From Taxillus chinensis (lineage: Eukaryota; Streptophyta; Magnoliopsida; Santalales; Loranthaceae), in contig CM042091.1 of the NCBI GenBank assembly GCA_023512835.1, positions 38,578,107-38,642,106 on the forward strand: a stretch of 64,000 nt of DNA. The letters run 5' to 3'. The position numbers and the translations under genes were made by a program. Positions 50,275 to 60,649 of this stretch are shown piece by piece (within the stretch, counting starts at the first letter, position 1; each line of letters opens with the position of its first letter). The notes under the pieces are model-generated. The model was given only the letters and a program-made list of their open reading frames with translations. It was not told the DNA's origin and made no database searches.

Positions 50275-50399
50275 ATAAAAGGGAATCATTTTGGATAGGT
50301 TGGAAAGCTTACCTGACTTACCTAACGCAAAAGTAGGATGAGAGTGGGATGTTGTGTCTGTCTCCAAGAATGAAAAAGGGGTTCTCAGGTCGGTGGAAT

Positions 50400-51416
50400 C
50401 TGGACAATCTTGATGAGGCATCTAAGGTCTAACAGGAATGGAAAAGGCATCCAAGGCCTGACAGAAAAGGAAAAGGCATCTAAGGCCTAACAGGATTTGA
50501 AAAGGTTTGCAGAGGCAAGACGAATACTTATCTACAATGCGTTGCAGAGGCCGGAGGATCAATACCTATGATGCAAGGATACTGAAATTTAAAAGCCTTG
50601 AGCTGACAGAAAGGATACCGAAAATTGAAAGCCTTGAGTTGAACGAAAATAAAAAGCCTTGAGCTGACAAGATGAGACTTCGCAGAGGCAGGAGAACTAC
50701 TTGCCTACAATGCATTGCTGAGGCCAGAGGATTATTGCCTACGATGCAAGGATACTGAAAGTTAAAAGCCTTGAACTGACAGAAAATAAAAAGCCTTGAG
50801 TCGACAAAATGAGACTTCGTAGAGGTAGGAGAATTACTTGCCTACAATGCGTTGCAGAGGCCGGAGGACTACCGCCTACGATGAAAGGATACTAAAATGT
50901 AAAAGCCTTGAGCTAACAGAAAATAAAAAGCCATGAGCCGACAAAATGAGACTTTGCAGAGGCAGGAGATTTACTTGCCTACAATGCGTTGCAGCGACCG
51001 GACGATTACCACCTACGATGCAAGGATACTAAAATTTAAAAGCCTTGAGCTGATAGAAAGGATACTGAAAATTAAAAAGCCTTGAGCTGACAAAATGAGA
51101 CTTTGTAGAGGCAAGAGGATTACTTGCCTATAATGCGTTGCAGAGGACGGACAATTACCACCTATGACGCAAGGATACTAAAATTTAAAAGCCATGAGCT
51201 GACAGAAAGGATACTAAAAATTAAAAAGCCTTAAGCTGCAAAGGCAGGAGGATTACTTGCCTATAATGCGTTGCAGAGGCCGAACGATTACTGCCTACGA
51301 TGCAAGGATACTGAAATTTAAAAGCCTTGAGCTGACAGAAAGGATACTGAAAATTAAAATGCCTTGAGCTGACAAAAATGAGACTTCGCAGAGGCAGGAG
51401 GATTACTTGCCTACAA
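50400..51416 (-). repeat. RE6 3' tandem repeats, about 135-bp unit
   Basis: Two or three short aaaaggcatctaaggcct units (50410-50510) are followed by about seven copies of a longer unit. That unit contains gcagaggcaggag, acttgcctacaatgcgttgc and aaaagccttgagctgaca. The array therefore joins an RE7-like unit to an RE1-like unit. Confidence 0.9.
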
Positions 51417-52815
51417 TGTTGATATTCCCAGGTTCCAAGCTAGATTGTCTAGCTATATGGGTCTGTATATAGAGAAGGGGGTGAATCTATATATGTTGGT
51501 CCCTGGTAGCTGGGGGGGCCGAATAGGCTTAAATCAAAAACTCTTTTCTCACAGGTGTAACACAATCTGGTTATATAAAATCAGTGCGGAAGATAACCAA
51601 ATAGTGGAAGTATTTTGCTTTTATTATCAAATAATAATTACAACAAAATAAGCAGCAGTTAGCTGATTACACTAGCACTCGGCTTTACAATCACACACCC
51701 TGGCGTTAATTGTCTCTATAAGCTCTTGTACAATTATTTTGCTCATGCGCGTATTAGTTTTCCTTAGTATGTGTACGCACTTATTTAATGTACAACACTA
51801 CAGATATATATATATATATATAGACATCCTAGGAATCTATCTTGGAACTGTGTTTTCCGAGCGTTGTGTAAATATTAAGTTCTTCTCGGAAAATGCTTCT
51901 GCTATAACTGCTTCGGATGTGGAGCTCGAGATCTTGGAAGCATAAGTGAATTAAATTACTTTGCTTGATTCCAATTGCAATTGGGACTGCATCCACATCT
52001 CCGAGTGGTCCACGTGTAGGACAGTTTAGATCTTCAATGAGTTTGTTTTACATTGGAACACAGCAAGCTGATATCATAAATGCGGTATTGATAAGTTGAA
52101 GTAGCATCCTTTTAGTCCGGTGTAGATTTCCTTACTCTGTATCAACGAGGTTCGGATCCTTATTCCATATTAGTTATTGCTTACTCCGTGTACATGAAGT
52201 CCTGAAATCCTTATTCCGTGTCAGTGCTTCCTTACTCCGCATGAGGTAGATATCCGGAATCCTTATTCCGCATCAGCGCTTCCTTACTCCGTGTGAGTTC
52301 CTTACTCTGCTTGAGTAATGATTCGGATTTCTTATTCCACATCAGATGTCCTTACTCCGCATCAGTCAATTCTTACTCCGCTCGAATGAAAGACTCGGAT
52401 TCCTTAGTCCATATCTTCTTTTCCTTAGACAGCTGGAGTGAAAGACTTAATTCTTTCTCTGCAATAAATCTCTCTTACTCCGTACGAGGCGTAGACTCGG
52501 ATTCTCATTCAGCATAAAATGACTTAGTCCAATCAACAATAAGAGCACGGATTCCTTAGTCCTTTCAACAAGTGATTAGTTCGTACGAGAGAGTTCTTAC
52601 TCCGGATGAAGACTTGGTTATTTACCAAGTGTTAAACAACACTCATGATGTTCTGGATCAGGATTATGTATCCTGTCCTTTGCTTTGCTCTTACAGGAGT
52701 AGGTCCGGATAACAATTTAATCTTCTGCACAGACTTAAAATAAACGTGAAACAACTAAGATCAAATTACATTAGGTTTGATCCGCATCATCCAAATTCTA
52801 GGTTTGATCCAACAA
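51417..52815 (-). repeat. RE8 3' LTR
   Basis: It starts TGTTGGATCAAACC on the minus strand at 52815. A degenerate array of ttccttactccgtatcag-like units fills 52110-52620. Two LTR-like ends exist: ACCAACA at 51494, aligned with the end of the RE4 LTR, and ATCAACA at 51417, which abuts RE6. The larger span is given. A ta-repeat occurs near 51805-51822. Confidence 0.75.
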
Positions 52816-52830
52816 TCTTCCCCAATATGG
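52816..52830 (-). promoter_or_regulatory. RE8 polypurine tract
   Basis: The minus strand reads CATATTGGGGAAGAT directly before the LTR start. Confidence 0.75.
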
Positions 52831-52956
52831 ATGTGCCAAACCCTTTGTAATCAGATCCAGTTAGGCAGCAAGATATACAGAGATAAGGATAAATAAAAGA
52901 AATTTCCACTATATCAACAACAGTAATACAAAGTAAGCCTTAGTACAAAAGTTATA

Positions 52957-54787
52957 CTAAGAATTGTAAGGCTTACTGTACTTGAAGATTTTAGTTGCTG
53001 TCTGCTCCCTTAGCCACTTAGACTGTTCTATAGTGCACAAGAAAAAGTAATTCCAGTTGGGATCATACTTCAAAAGGTGCCTAATAAAGTAACAGACATA
53101 GGCTCCACAGCTTTCTTTGTCGGGTTGTTGGGGAACGTCCTTTTCGCTCAAAATTGACGAATTGAGGAGAGCATTGGGAAGCGAGAGGAGGTTGGCCAAT
53201 TGATTCCAAAAGTCCACTCTGTCTGACAGCCTCTGACAGAGTCCGGAGCAATGGTCCGAGTTGGCTTCTTCTCATCTGGTGTCCCACAACCTGATGGGAG
53301 TCGTGCAGAACAACTCTCCTGTCCTTAATAGAGAAGACCGCGAGCATGTGATGAGGAGTGCTAATCTTGTATGGAATGAGAACAGTTGTAAGATTTTTCC
53401 ATGGCTTGCTGTTCTCAGCTATTCCATTTATGAGGGTCAGAATGAAGTCTACTTCAGGAAGGTAGTGATCAAGCCAGCAAGGTAGGATTTCGAACATGTG
53501 CTCGTCTTGATACAAGGTGGGAAACAACCTCATCTCTTCCTTTACCGCCAAGGTGAAGTTGTCAATATCCTCAGTAGAGAACTGTCCTTTCTCCGACAGT
53601 AGGGTGCTTATGTCTTCAGGGGAGAAATGAGACAGAGATGACAAGCACCTTTTTGGGGTAGAGGGAGCAGCACTCGCATATGCTAGCATGGCTGCTAGTA
53701 CACGCCCATTTGAATCATATGGATCGAATTCAGCATAAGATAGGAGAAACGTGACTTGCGGAGCCTGATCAGAAGAGGAGGGAGCTGCAGTGGAGGAGCT
53801 GGGACGATCAGAAGGAGCAGCACTGGACGATCCAGAGAAGCGGCTACGTTTGGGAACCGGGAGACCCGGAGGAAAGCTGGGTGCAGATCTTCGGCTTCAG
53901 CTGGGAACGTCAGTAGTGTCAGGAGCAGTAGTGTAGGGAGCTGGATCAGATGAGATATTCTCCCCCGGTTTGGCAGATCGGCGAAGAGGGCGAGAAGGAC
54001 AACCCACAACTTGAGTCAGATCCCGGGCCAAGGTGGAGAGGCCCGAAAGAGATTGGGCAATAAGGTCTAGCTTCCGATCCAAGGAGAGAGAGGAGTTGGA
54101 GAGAGCGGAGAGGATCTGGGTCCTAATTTCATCAACTTTGTCAGCAATGACCTGGGCCTGTGAACGATTGTCCTCCGCAATACGATCCAGCTGAGCGGAG
54201 ACCGCGGCCTGAGGATAAGATCATGGCAAATGAGGGGCGGCCAAAGCCAGAGGCAGGAGCCTTGGAGGACTCCCCCGCATGTATAGGGGCAGGAGTGCGC
54301 AGTACAGAAGAGTTAGCAGGTGGAGAGAAAGAGGAGGGACCAGCAGCAGCAGCAGGTGTAGCGGAGCCACTCTGACCAGAGAGGTCAATGAGAGGAATGT
54401 CCGCAGGAGAGGTGGGACCAGCCTCAGTAGGGAGAGGAGTCCGTGCGTCATGAGCAGGTCCGGAAGGGGCAGTAGCAGTTGGAGGTGTGGCCTGAAGCAG
54501 AGACGGCATGAGAAAGCCATATTCAGTGTTCCAAAGAATCATAGCTTCCGGGGTTTGAGTGTTTAGTGTAATGCAACCGGAGAGCAGATTCAGAGATGTC
54601 TGCAGTGTGAGTGAGACTAAACCAGAGCCAGCAGTCAGTCAAAATATCAGCGGGAAGATGGTCGAGGTAGTCGTGAGGGTCAACAGGGCGTGCTGGAGAG
54701 GCAGCTGGAGAAGAGGTAGCTAAGTCAGCAATGACAGCAGCAACTGCAGCACTCACCGGAGAGGTGGGTGTAGGATCACCAGCACCA
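52957..54787 (-). pseudogene. RE8 accessory protein, C-terminal part with Ulp1-like protease
   Basis: This continues the ORF split by RE9. It contains an Ala/Ser/Pro-rich segment and a heptad-rich stretch (SLDRKLDLIAQSLSGLSTLARDL, 54080-54010). A basic patch follows, then a C48 peptidase. In the peptidase, ISTPHHMLAVFSI supplies the His, RRVVLHDSHQ the Asp, and VPQQPDKESCGAYVCYF the Gln and catalytic Cys (about 53130-53085). The tail ends at 52957. There are frameshifts near 54540, 54200 and 53200, and a TGA at 53897 (an Arg codon is likely). The helix-rich segment before the His (FSPEDISTLLSEKGQFSTEDIDNF) resembles the same place in RE2. Ulp1-type enzymes cut SUMO-like conjugates. Substrate and role here are unknown. 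Confidence 0.75.
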
Positions 54788-55172
54788 TGTCACGGACCGA
54801 GGCTTATCCTAGCATACTTAAGGCATTTTGGGGTATTTCCCCTTTGTAAAGTGTTGAACTTAGCTTATAGAGTAAGTTGTAGAAATTTTAGATTTCGATC
54901 ATATATGATGTCTCCTGGCGACATAGCCAGAAAAGTGTTAACATCTATATGTAGGGGAGTGATGTTGTAAAGCTTTCAAGCATTCAATACAACCGTTTGT
55001 TGCCTTCGTTTAAATCGATCTTCCGCTAAACGCTTCACTACACAATTGCTTTACAACGGATTGATGGGTTCCGATCCAAATGCGACGAGTTAGGCTGACC
55101 TAGCGTTCCTTCGTACGGGTGGGAACTAGGTGCCGCACGGGTTAAGCTGCTATAAAGGCTGACCCCGTGACA
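54788..55172 (+). repeat. RE9 5' LTR
   Basis: It starts TGTCACGGACCG and ends CCCCGTGACA, so its ends form a short inverted repeat (TGTCACGG/CCGTGACA). Confidence 0.95.
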
Positions 55173-55174
55173 AG

Positions 55175-55190
55175 TGGTATCAAAGCCAGG
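55175..55190 (+). promoter_or_regulatory. RE9 primer binding site, tRNA-iMet
   Basis: TGGTATCAAAGCCAGG lies two bases after the LTR. It differs from the consensus TGGTATCAGAGC at one base. Confidence 0.85.
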
Positions 55191-55239
55191 TTGGTGCTAA
55201 AGTTCGGTGGAACAATCAAAACTTCGAGACGGTGTAAAA

Positions 55240-57012
55240 ATGACAAACGGAGGATCTGTTGTCATTAGTGGTGGCGACCACGAAGGCCGCGACAAGGAGC
55301 ACCACGCTAAGGAATGGAGGAGAGACAAGTCCGTTTCGAGGGAAACATGTCCGCTGGAGAGTCGACTAGCCAAATTGGAGTTGGCGTTAGCCGAACAGAT
55401 GGAGGTGGTCGAGGAGCACACTGAAAGCATCGAAAAGCTGGACTCAGAGGGTGAGGAAAGCTATGGGAGGATGCAAGGGCTTCTCAACTCCGTCATGGAC
55501 GACATGAACTCTCGATTTGAGGGCTTGAAGGGTTCTCTCATGTCCCAAATCCTGGCGATGCAAGAGGAAATCAAAGAGATCAAGGCGGATTGGTCTCTCT
55601 GTAAGATGGCAGTCACCCAAGGTGGCATTGGCGGCCATTCCAGCTCCGAAATCGACGTGCCAAAGCCTAAGACCTATGCTGGGTCAAGGAATGCGAGGGA
55701 GTTAGACAACTTCCTTTGGACCATGGAGCAGTACTTCGATGCCTTGAATATTGTTGACGAGGCAAAGAAGGTGAAGACCGCTCCACTATACTTAGTCGAT
55801 TCGGCTATGGTGTGGTGGAGGCGATGATATGCCGACAAGGAGTGCGGCCTATGCATTATCGACAATTGGGCAGATTTCAAGCGGGAGATCAAGGCCCAGT
55901 TCTATCCCCAGAACGCAGAAGATGAGTCCCGGGCGAAACTTCGGCGCCTTACCCACAAAGGCACGGTGCGGGAGTACGTCTGTGAATTTTCCGAGCTAAT
56001 ATTGGAGATCCCGGATATGTCCGCGAAGGATTCATTATTTTCCTTCATGGACGGATTGCAACAATGGGTGAAGCTGGAGTTGCAGCGGAGGAATGTGCAG
56101 GACCTGGCGTCGGCCATGGTGGTGGCCGAATCACTCATCGAATACAAGAAGCCGGAGAAAACCACCAGTTCTTCATCGACTTCCAAGGCGAACAGGTTCC
56201 ACAAGGAGAAACGTGGGGGGGACAACCGGAGTGAAGGAAAAGGGAGACCCTTCCAACCGTCTAAGGACTTTCGCCCAAAACACTTCGCGAATGGTTCCAA
56301 GGACGGGGAGAAGCCAAGGATCTCCTGTTTCCTTTGTGAAGGCCCTCACAAGGCGTTCGAGTGCCCGAAGCGCTCCAAGCTCTCCGCGATGATCAATGAA
56401 GACGAAGGAAGGGATGCGAGGGATCCACGACTTGGTTCCTTGCAACTCCTCAATGCAATCAAGGCGAAGGTGGAGGTGCCACCATCCGGACGACAGAAGG
56501 GGCGCATGTACGTGCTCGCTAAGGCCAACAACCTTGAAACTAAGGCCTTGGTGGACACGGGTGCGACCAACAACTTCATCAAGGTCGAAGAAGCTCGTAG
56601 ACTGGGGATAGTCTACAAGGAAGAGAAGGGCTGGGTGAAGGCGGTGAACTCCGGCACCGGCCCAATCCATGGCGTGGCTCGAGGCGTCGAGCTAAGTATT
56701 GGCGAGTGGAGAGGCAAGGTGAATCTCTCCGTGGTGTCGATGGACGACTATCCCATGGTGTTGGGGATGGAGTTCGTTGATCAGGTGCGGGCAATTCCAA
56801 TTCCTAGCACCAACACAATGTGCATCATGGATGAGGGGAAAACGTGCATGGTGAAGGTAATGCGGGAGGAAGAGCTCAAGGCGAAGTCTCTTTCGGCGCT
56901 CCAACCGTCTAAAGGAGTTAGACGACAGGAGCCAACCTTCATTGCGATGGTGAAGGAAGAAGGCCCAAGTGTTGGGAAGAAGCCCCCCAACCGAAGTGAA
57001 GACGGTCCTTGA
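55240..57012 (+). pseudogene. gag-pr: RE9 gag and protease
   Basis: ATG 55240 starts a Gag with an N-terminal coiled coil (LAKLELALAEQMEVVEEHTESIEKL). The capsid follows (PKPKTYAGSRNARELDNFLWTM, YLVDSAMVWWRR), with a TGA at 55825 where Arg is likely. The same frame continues through FMDGLQQWVKLELQRRNVQDLASAM to a CCHC knuckle (CFLCEGPHKAFEC, about 56326-56364). The aspartic protease has ALVDTGATNNFIKVEEA near 56548-56598. The frame ends at TGA 57010, and RT continues in another frame from about 56969, so there is a frameshift at the junction. Confidence 0.9.
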
Positions 57013-58340
57013 AGAGTTTGGGGACGTTATGCCACCCGAACTCCCCAAACAACTTCCGCCGAAGCGGGAGGTGGACCACAAGATCAAACTAGAGGCCGGT
57101 GCAAGGCTTACTGCTGCGGTGCCCTATCGGATGGCACCACCGGAGTTGGAGGAACTTTGGAAATAATTGAAGGACTTGTTGGATGCCGGTTTCATTCGGC
57201 CATCCAAAGCGCCATTTGGAGCACCGGTGTTGTTCCAAAAGAAGCACGATGGGTCGATGCGGCTATGCATTGACTATAGGGCGCTAAACAAGATAACGGT
57301 GAAAAACAGCTACCCCATCCCACTTATATCCGACCTCTTTGATCAACTTGGTGCTGCGAGATGGTTCTCAAAGCTAGACTTGCGGTCGGGATATTGGCAA
57401 GTGCGGATAGCCGAAGGTGATGAGGCAAAGACGGCGTGCGTCACAAGATATGGCTCTTACGAGTTCTTGGTGATGCCCTTTGGCCTCATAAACGCCCCTG
57501 CCACATTCTGTACGTTGATGAACCGGATCTTCCAACCATACTTGGATAGATTCGTTGTAGTGTACCTTGACGACATTGTCGTCTATAGCAAAACGTTGGA
57601 GGAACACAAGGCACACCTACGGCGGGTTTTCCAAATCTTAAGGGAGAACCAACTCTTTGTGAAGAAGGAGAAATGTGACTTTGCGAAGAAGGAGGTGCCC
57701 TTCTTGGGTCACATCATTGGCGGCGGCAAGTTAAAGATTGATAACAAGAAAGTGTTAGCCATCAAGGAATGGGAGACGCCCAAGAAAGTCCCTGAGATGC
57801 GTTCATTCCTTAGCTTGGTTAACTACTATAGAAGATTCATCCGCGGCTATTCCCACATTGCCGCACCCTTGACGGAACTATTAAAGAAGAACAAGACTTG
57901 GGTGTGGGATGATGTTTGCCGAGAGGCATTTGAGAAGTTGAAGCAAGCCGTGACAAATGGACCGGTGATGGCACTACCGGACCATACGAAGCCTTATGAA
58001 GTTCACACGGATGCTTCAAACTTTGCCATCGGTGGAGTTTTAATGCAGGAGGGACATCCTGTAGCATATGAAAGCCGGAAACTTAATGGCACCGAACGGA
58101 GGTACGCGGTGCATGAAAAGGAGATGACGGCAGTTATGCATTGCCTTCGGGTGTGGAGGCATTACTTGCTAGGGTCCAAGTTCGTGGTGAAGACGGACAA
58201 TATTGCTACGAGTTATTTTCTAACTCAAAGGAACTTAACTCCGAAAGCAAGCACGGTGGCAAGGACTCCTAGCGGAATTCGACTTTGTGCTCGAGTACAA
58301 ACCGGGCACAAATAATGTGGTGGCTGATGCACTAAGTCGG
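56969..58340 (+). pseudogene. rt-rh: RE9 reverse transcriptase and RNase H
   Basis: The pre-RT segment (VLEEFGDVMPPELPKQLPPKREVDHKI) is followed by a TAA at 57164 (Gln likely). A 382-codon open stretch follows with all RT motifs: [53 protein letters not shown] (catalytic Asp pair at 57569-57574) and [13 protein letters not shown]. RNase H follows ([38 protein letters not shown]). A frameshift near 58250 ends the frame; the RNase H end ([16 protein letters not shown]) lies in frame 3 at 58290-58340. The RT domain itself is intact. Confidence 0.9.
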
Positions 58341-59334
58341 AAGGCGGAACTTGCAGCCATTAGCCAACCACAATTTCCCCTGGTGGACAAACTAAAGGAA
58401 GGAATGGAGCACGACCCATTAGCCAAGTCCTTAGTGGAATGCGTCAAAGCTAGGAAGACGCGGCGATTTTAGCTAAGGGATGACTTGCTCCATACTCGAG
58501 GGGAACGGGTGTACGTTCCTAAATGGGGAAGTTTGAGGAGAGACATCCTCAAAGAATGTCACGACTCGCGGTGGGCTGGCCATCCCGGAGTCGATCGTAC
58601 CTTGGCGTTGGTGGAACGGAGCTACTACTGGCCCCAACTTTACGAGGACGTCCAAGTGTACGTGAGGACTTGTCTTGTGTGCCAGCAAGACAAGATAGAG
58701 AATCGACAATCGGCGGGACTGTTAGAACCGTTGCCCACTCCAGGAAGACCTTGGGAAAGTGTTTCGATGGACTTCATTGTTTGTCTCCCAAGATCCGAAG
58801 GATGCGGAACGATCATTGTTGTGGTCGACCGATTCTCTAAGTATGGAGTTTTCATTCCAGCTCCGAAGGACTGCACGGCAGACGACACGGCCCGACTATT
58901 CTTCAAGTACGTGGTGAAGTACTGGGGCATTCCAAAGACAATCGTGAGCGATCGAGACTCACGATTCACTGGGCGGTTTTGGACCGAGCTGTTCCGGATA
59001 ATGGGTTCGGACTTAAACTTTTCAACAAGTTTCCACCCACAAACAGACGGCCAAACTGAACGTGTCAATGGGTTATTGGAGCTGTATCTGAGGCACTACG
59101 TGAGTGCCAACCAAAGAGATTGGGCCAAGTTGTTGGACATAGCCCAATTCTCATATAACTTGCAGAAGAGCGAGTCCACGAACGAGAGTCCGTTCGAACT
59201 CGCAAGTTGTTGGGGCAATTCTCCAAAGAGATTGAAGAGTACTGGGAAGAAACCGAACGCTACATCCAGCAGTTCGACAAGTTTGAGGAAGCCGAAAACG
59301 CAACGAGGACGCTGCGAAATCGGGTGGGGGAGAA
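58341..59334 (+). pseudogene. int: RE9 integrase, C-terminus deleted
   Basis: After a TAG at 58470 (Trp likely) an open frame holds the HHCC zinc domain (HDSRWAGHPGVDRTL, CLVCQQDK). The core has Asp in VSMDFIVCLP, Asp in VSDRDSRF and Glu in GQTERVNGLLE. Near 59200, just after NESPFELA, the sequence jumps to what looks like the last helix of a chromodomain in another frame (QFSKEIEEYWEE). The integrase C-terminal region and most of the chromodomain are missing. The tract gggtgggggagaa, just before 59335, is the PPT. Confidence 0.85.
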
Positions 59335-59719
59335 TGTCACGGACCGAGGCTTATCCTAGCATACTTAAGGCATTTTGGGGTATTTCCCCTTTGTAAAGTG
59401 TTGTACTTAGCTTATAGAGTAAGTTGTAGAGATTTTAGATTTCGATCATATATGATGTCTCCTGGCGACATAGCCAGAAAAGTGTTAACATCTATATGTA
59501 GGGGAGTGATGTTGTAAAGCTTTCAAGCATTCAATACAACCGTTTGTTGCCTTCATTTAAATCGATCTTCCGCTAAGCGCTTCACTACACAATTGCTTTA
59601 CAACGGATCGATGGGTTCCGATCCAAATGCGACGAGTTAGGCTGACCTAGCGTTCCTTCGTACGGGTGGGAACTAGGTGCCGCACGGGTTAAGCTGCTAT
59701 AAAGGCTGACCCCGTGACA
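59335..59719 (+). repeat. RE9 3' LTR
   Basis: Same length as the 5' LTR, with five substitutions and no indel, so the insertion is the most recent one that can be ranked in the window. Confidence 0.95.
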
Positions 59720-60649
59720 ACCAGCAGGAGAGATATCAGCAGGGGCATCAGCGGGAGGGGCTGAAGAAACAGTGTCATGAGGAAATGGCTGAGAGGGCCC
59801 TGCAGCATCACGAATACTGTGCTGCGAACTGCAGGAGCGTGCCGGAGCGGCAACGGACTGGATGCGTGAAGACCGAGGAGCTGAGCTAACCTCGTGACCC
59901 GAGCTGGGGGCAGGGTCACCAACGGAACTACCATGATGTTCCGAGACAACAACGAGTGCACGAGAGACAGGAGGACGGCAAACAGTAAGCGTCCCATCGG
60001 AGGTGAGATGACAAAAATAAAAATTCTGCGGGAAGGGTATCGTCAACTGGTCCTGGAAGTGCTCGGGACGCAGATGTCTGAAGAGGTGGGAGAGGATCCG
60101 TCCGAAAGACGAGTTCCTTTTGCCATTCCGCATAATCCTAAAAAGAAAATCGTCCCAGTCAAGAGGCAACTGCTCAAAGACCACGTACATCGCTAGGAGC
60201 AAATCGTACGAGACTGAGTCAAGCGCCGTAGAGCGAGCCAGTAAGCATCGACTGAGTATGGTGGCCATACAGCGGTAGGGGCCTTGAAAAGACTTCAGCT
60301 TGTATTCCTTCACTTTAGAGTGACATCCCATGGCAGTAGCCATGGTGGAAGCGCTCGGCTGGAAATCACTGCCGCTGGGGAGATTGAAGGCGTCACGAAT
60401 CACTTGAGGAGTGATCTTGATGGGTTTGCCTCGGATACCAGAGACAATCGAGTGATCACGGGATTCAAAGCACTCATAGAAGGTTCTGACATCTGAGATG
60501 AGAAGATCTACAGGAGCAAAGACGATGTCGAGGAGACCACTGGAGGCTAACAAGGAGCGAACCTCCTCGAGCCAGGCAGGAGGGTCGAAAATGCCGGCCC
60601 AATCGACAAGATGGCCAGGAACAACGCCATAAAGAGCGGAAGATGCCAT
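59720..60649 (-). pseudogene. RE8 accessory protein, N-terminal part
   Basis: ATG 60649 (MASSALYGVVPGHLVDWAGIF) opens a clean frame of about 310 codons to the RE9 insertion. Residues 15-180 (VRSLLASSGLLDIVFAP, SDVRTFYECFESRDHSIVSGIRGKPIKITPQVIRDAFNLPSG, LLLAMYVVFEQLPLDWDDFL) resemble the plant domain often labelled putative plant transposon protein, as in Athila env-position ORFs. They match the RE2 accessory protein in order. A Ser/Pro/Ala-rich linker follows. No signal peptide or transmembrane helix is evident, so an envelope role is not supported. The frame is continuous with the part beyond RE9 once one copy of the 4-bp flank is discounted, so RE9 broke a still-open frame at this point. 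Confidence 0.75.

Larger units (their letters stand above)
49952..51416 (-). mobile_element. RE6 right piece: 3' LTR start, PPT and tandem repeats
   Basis: 49952-50229 is the first part of the RE6 3' LTR (minus-strand start TGTTGGACCCG at 50229), continuing the piece left of RE7. Beyond it lie the PPT and hairpin, and then the tandem array, until RE8 interrupts at 51417. The coding part of RE6 should lie beyond the window. Confidence 0.8.
54788..59719 (+). mobile_element. RE9: young chromovirus nested in RE8
   Basis: Two 385-bp LTRs differ at five positions. The element inserted into the RE8 accessory ORF with ACCA at both flanks (54784-54787, 59720-59723). Gag, protease, RT, RNase H and integrase are in Gypsy order. 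The Gag type and residual chromodomain end suggest the Galadriel/Reina side of the chromoviruses, but this is a guess. It has three nonsense codons, two frameshifts and one internal deletion. Confidence 0.9.

Noticed and set aside
53756..54566. Plus-strand frames rich in Arg, Ser and Gly
   Set aside because: Antisense of the Ser/Pro/Ala-rich RE8 accessory ORF.
59894..60496. Plus-strand frames
   Set aside because: Antisense of the open RE8 accessory ORF N-terminal part, which has the recognisable domain.
60649..60649. Calling the RE8 and RE2 accessory ORFs envelope genes
   Set aside because: No signal peptide, transmembrane helix or fusion-like segment is visible. The recognisable parts are a plant-transposon-type domain and a cysteine protease.
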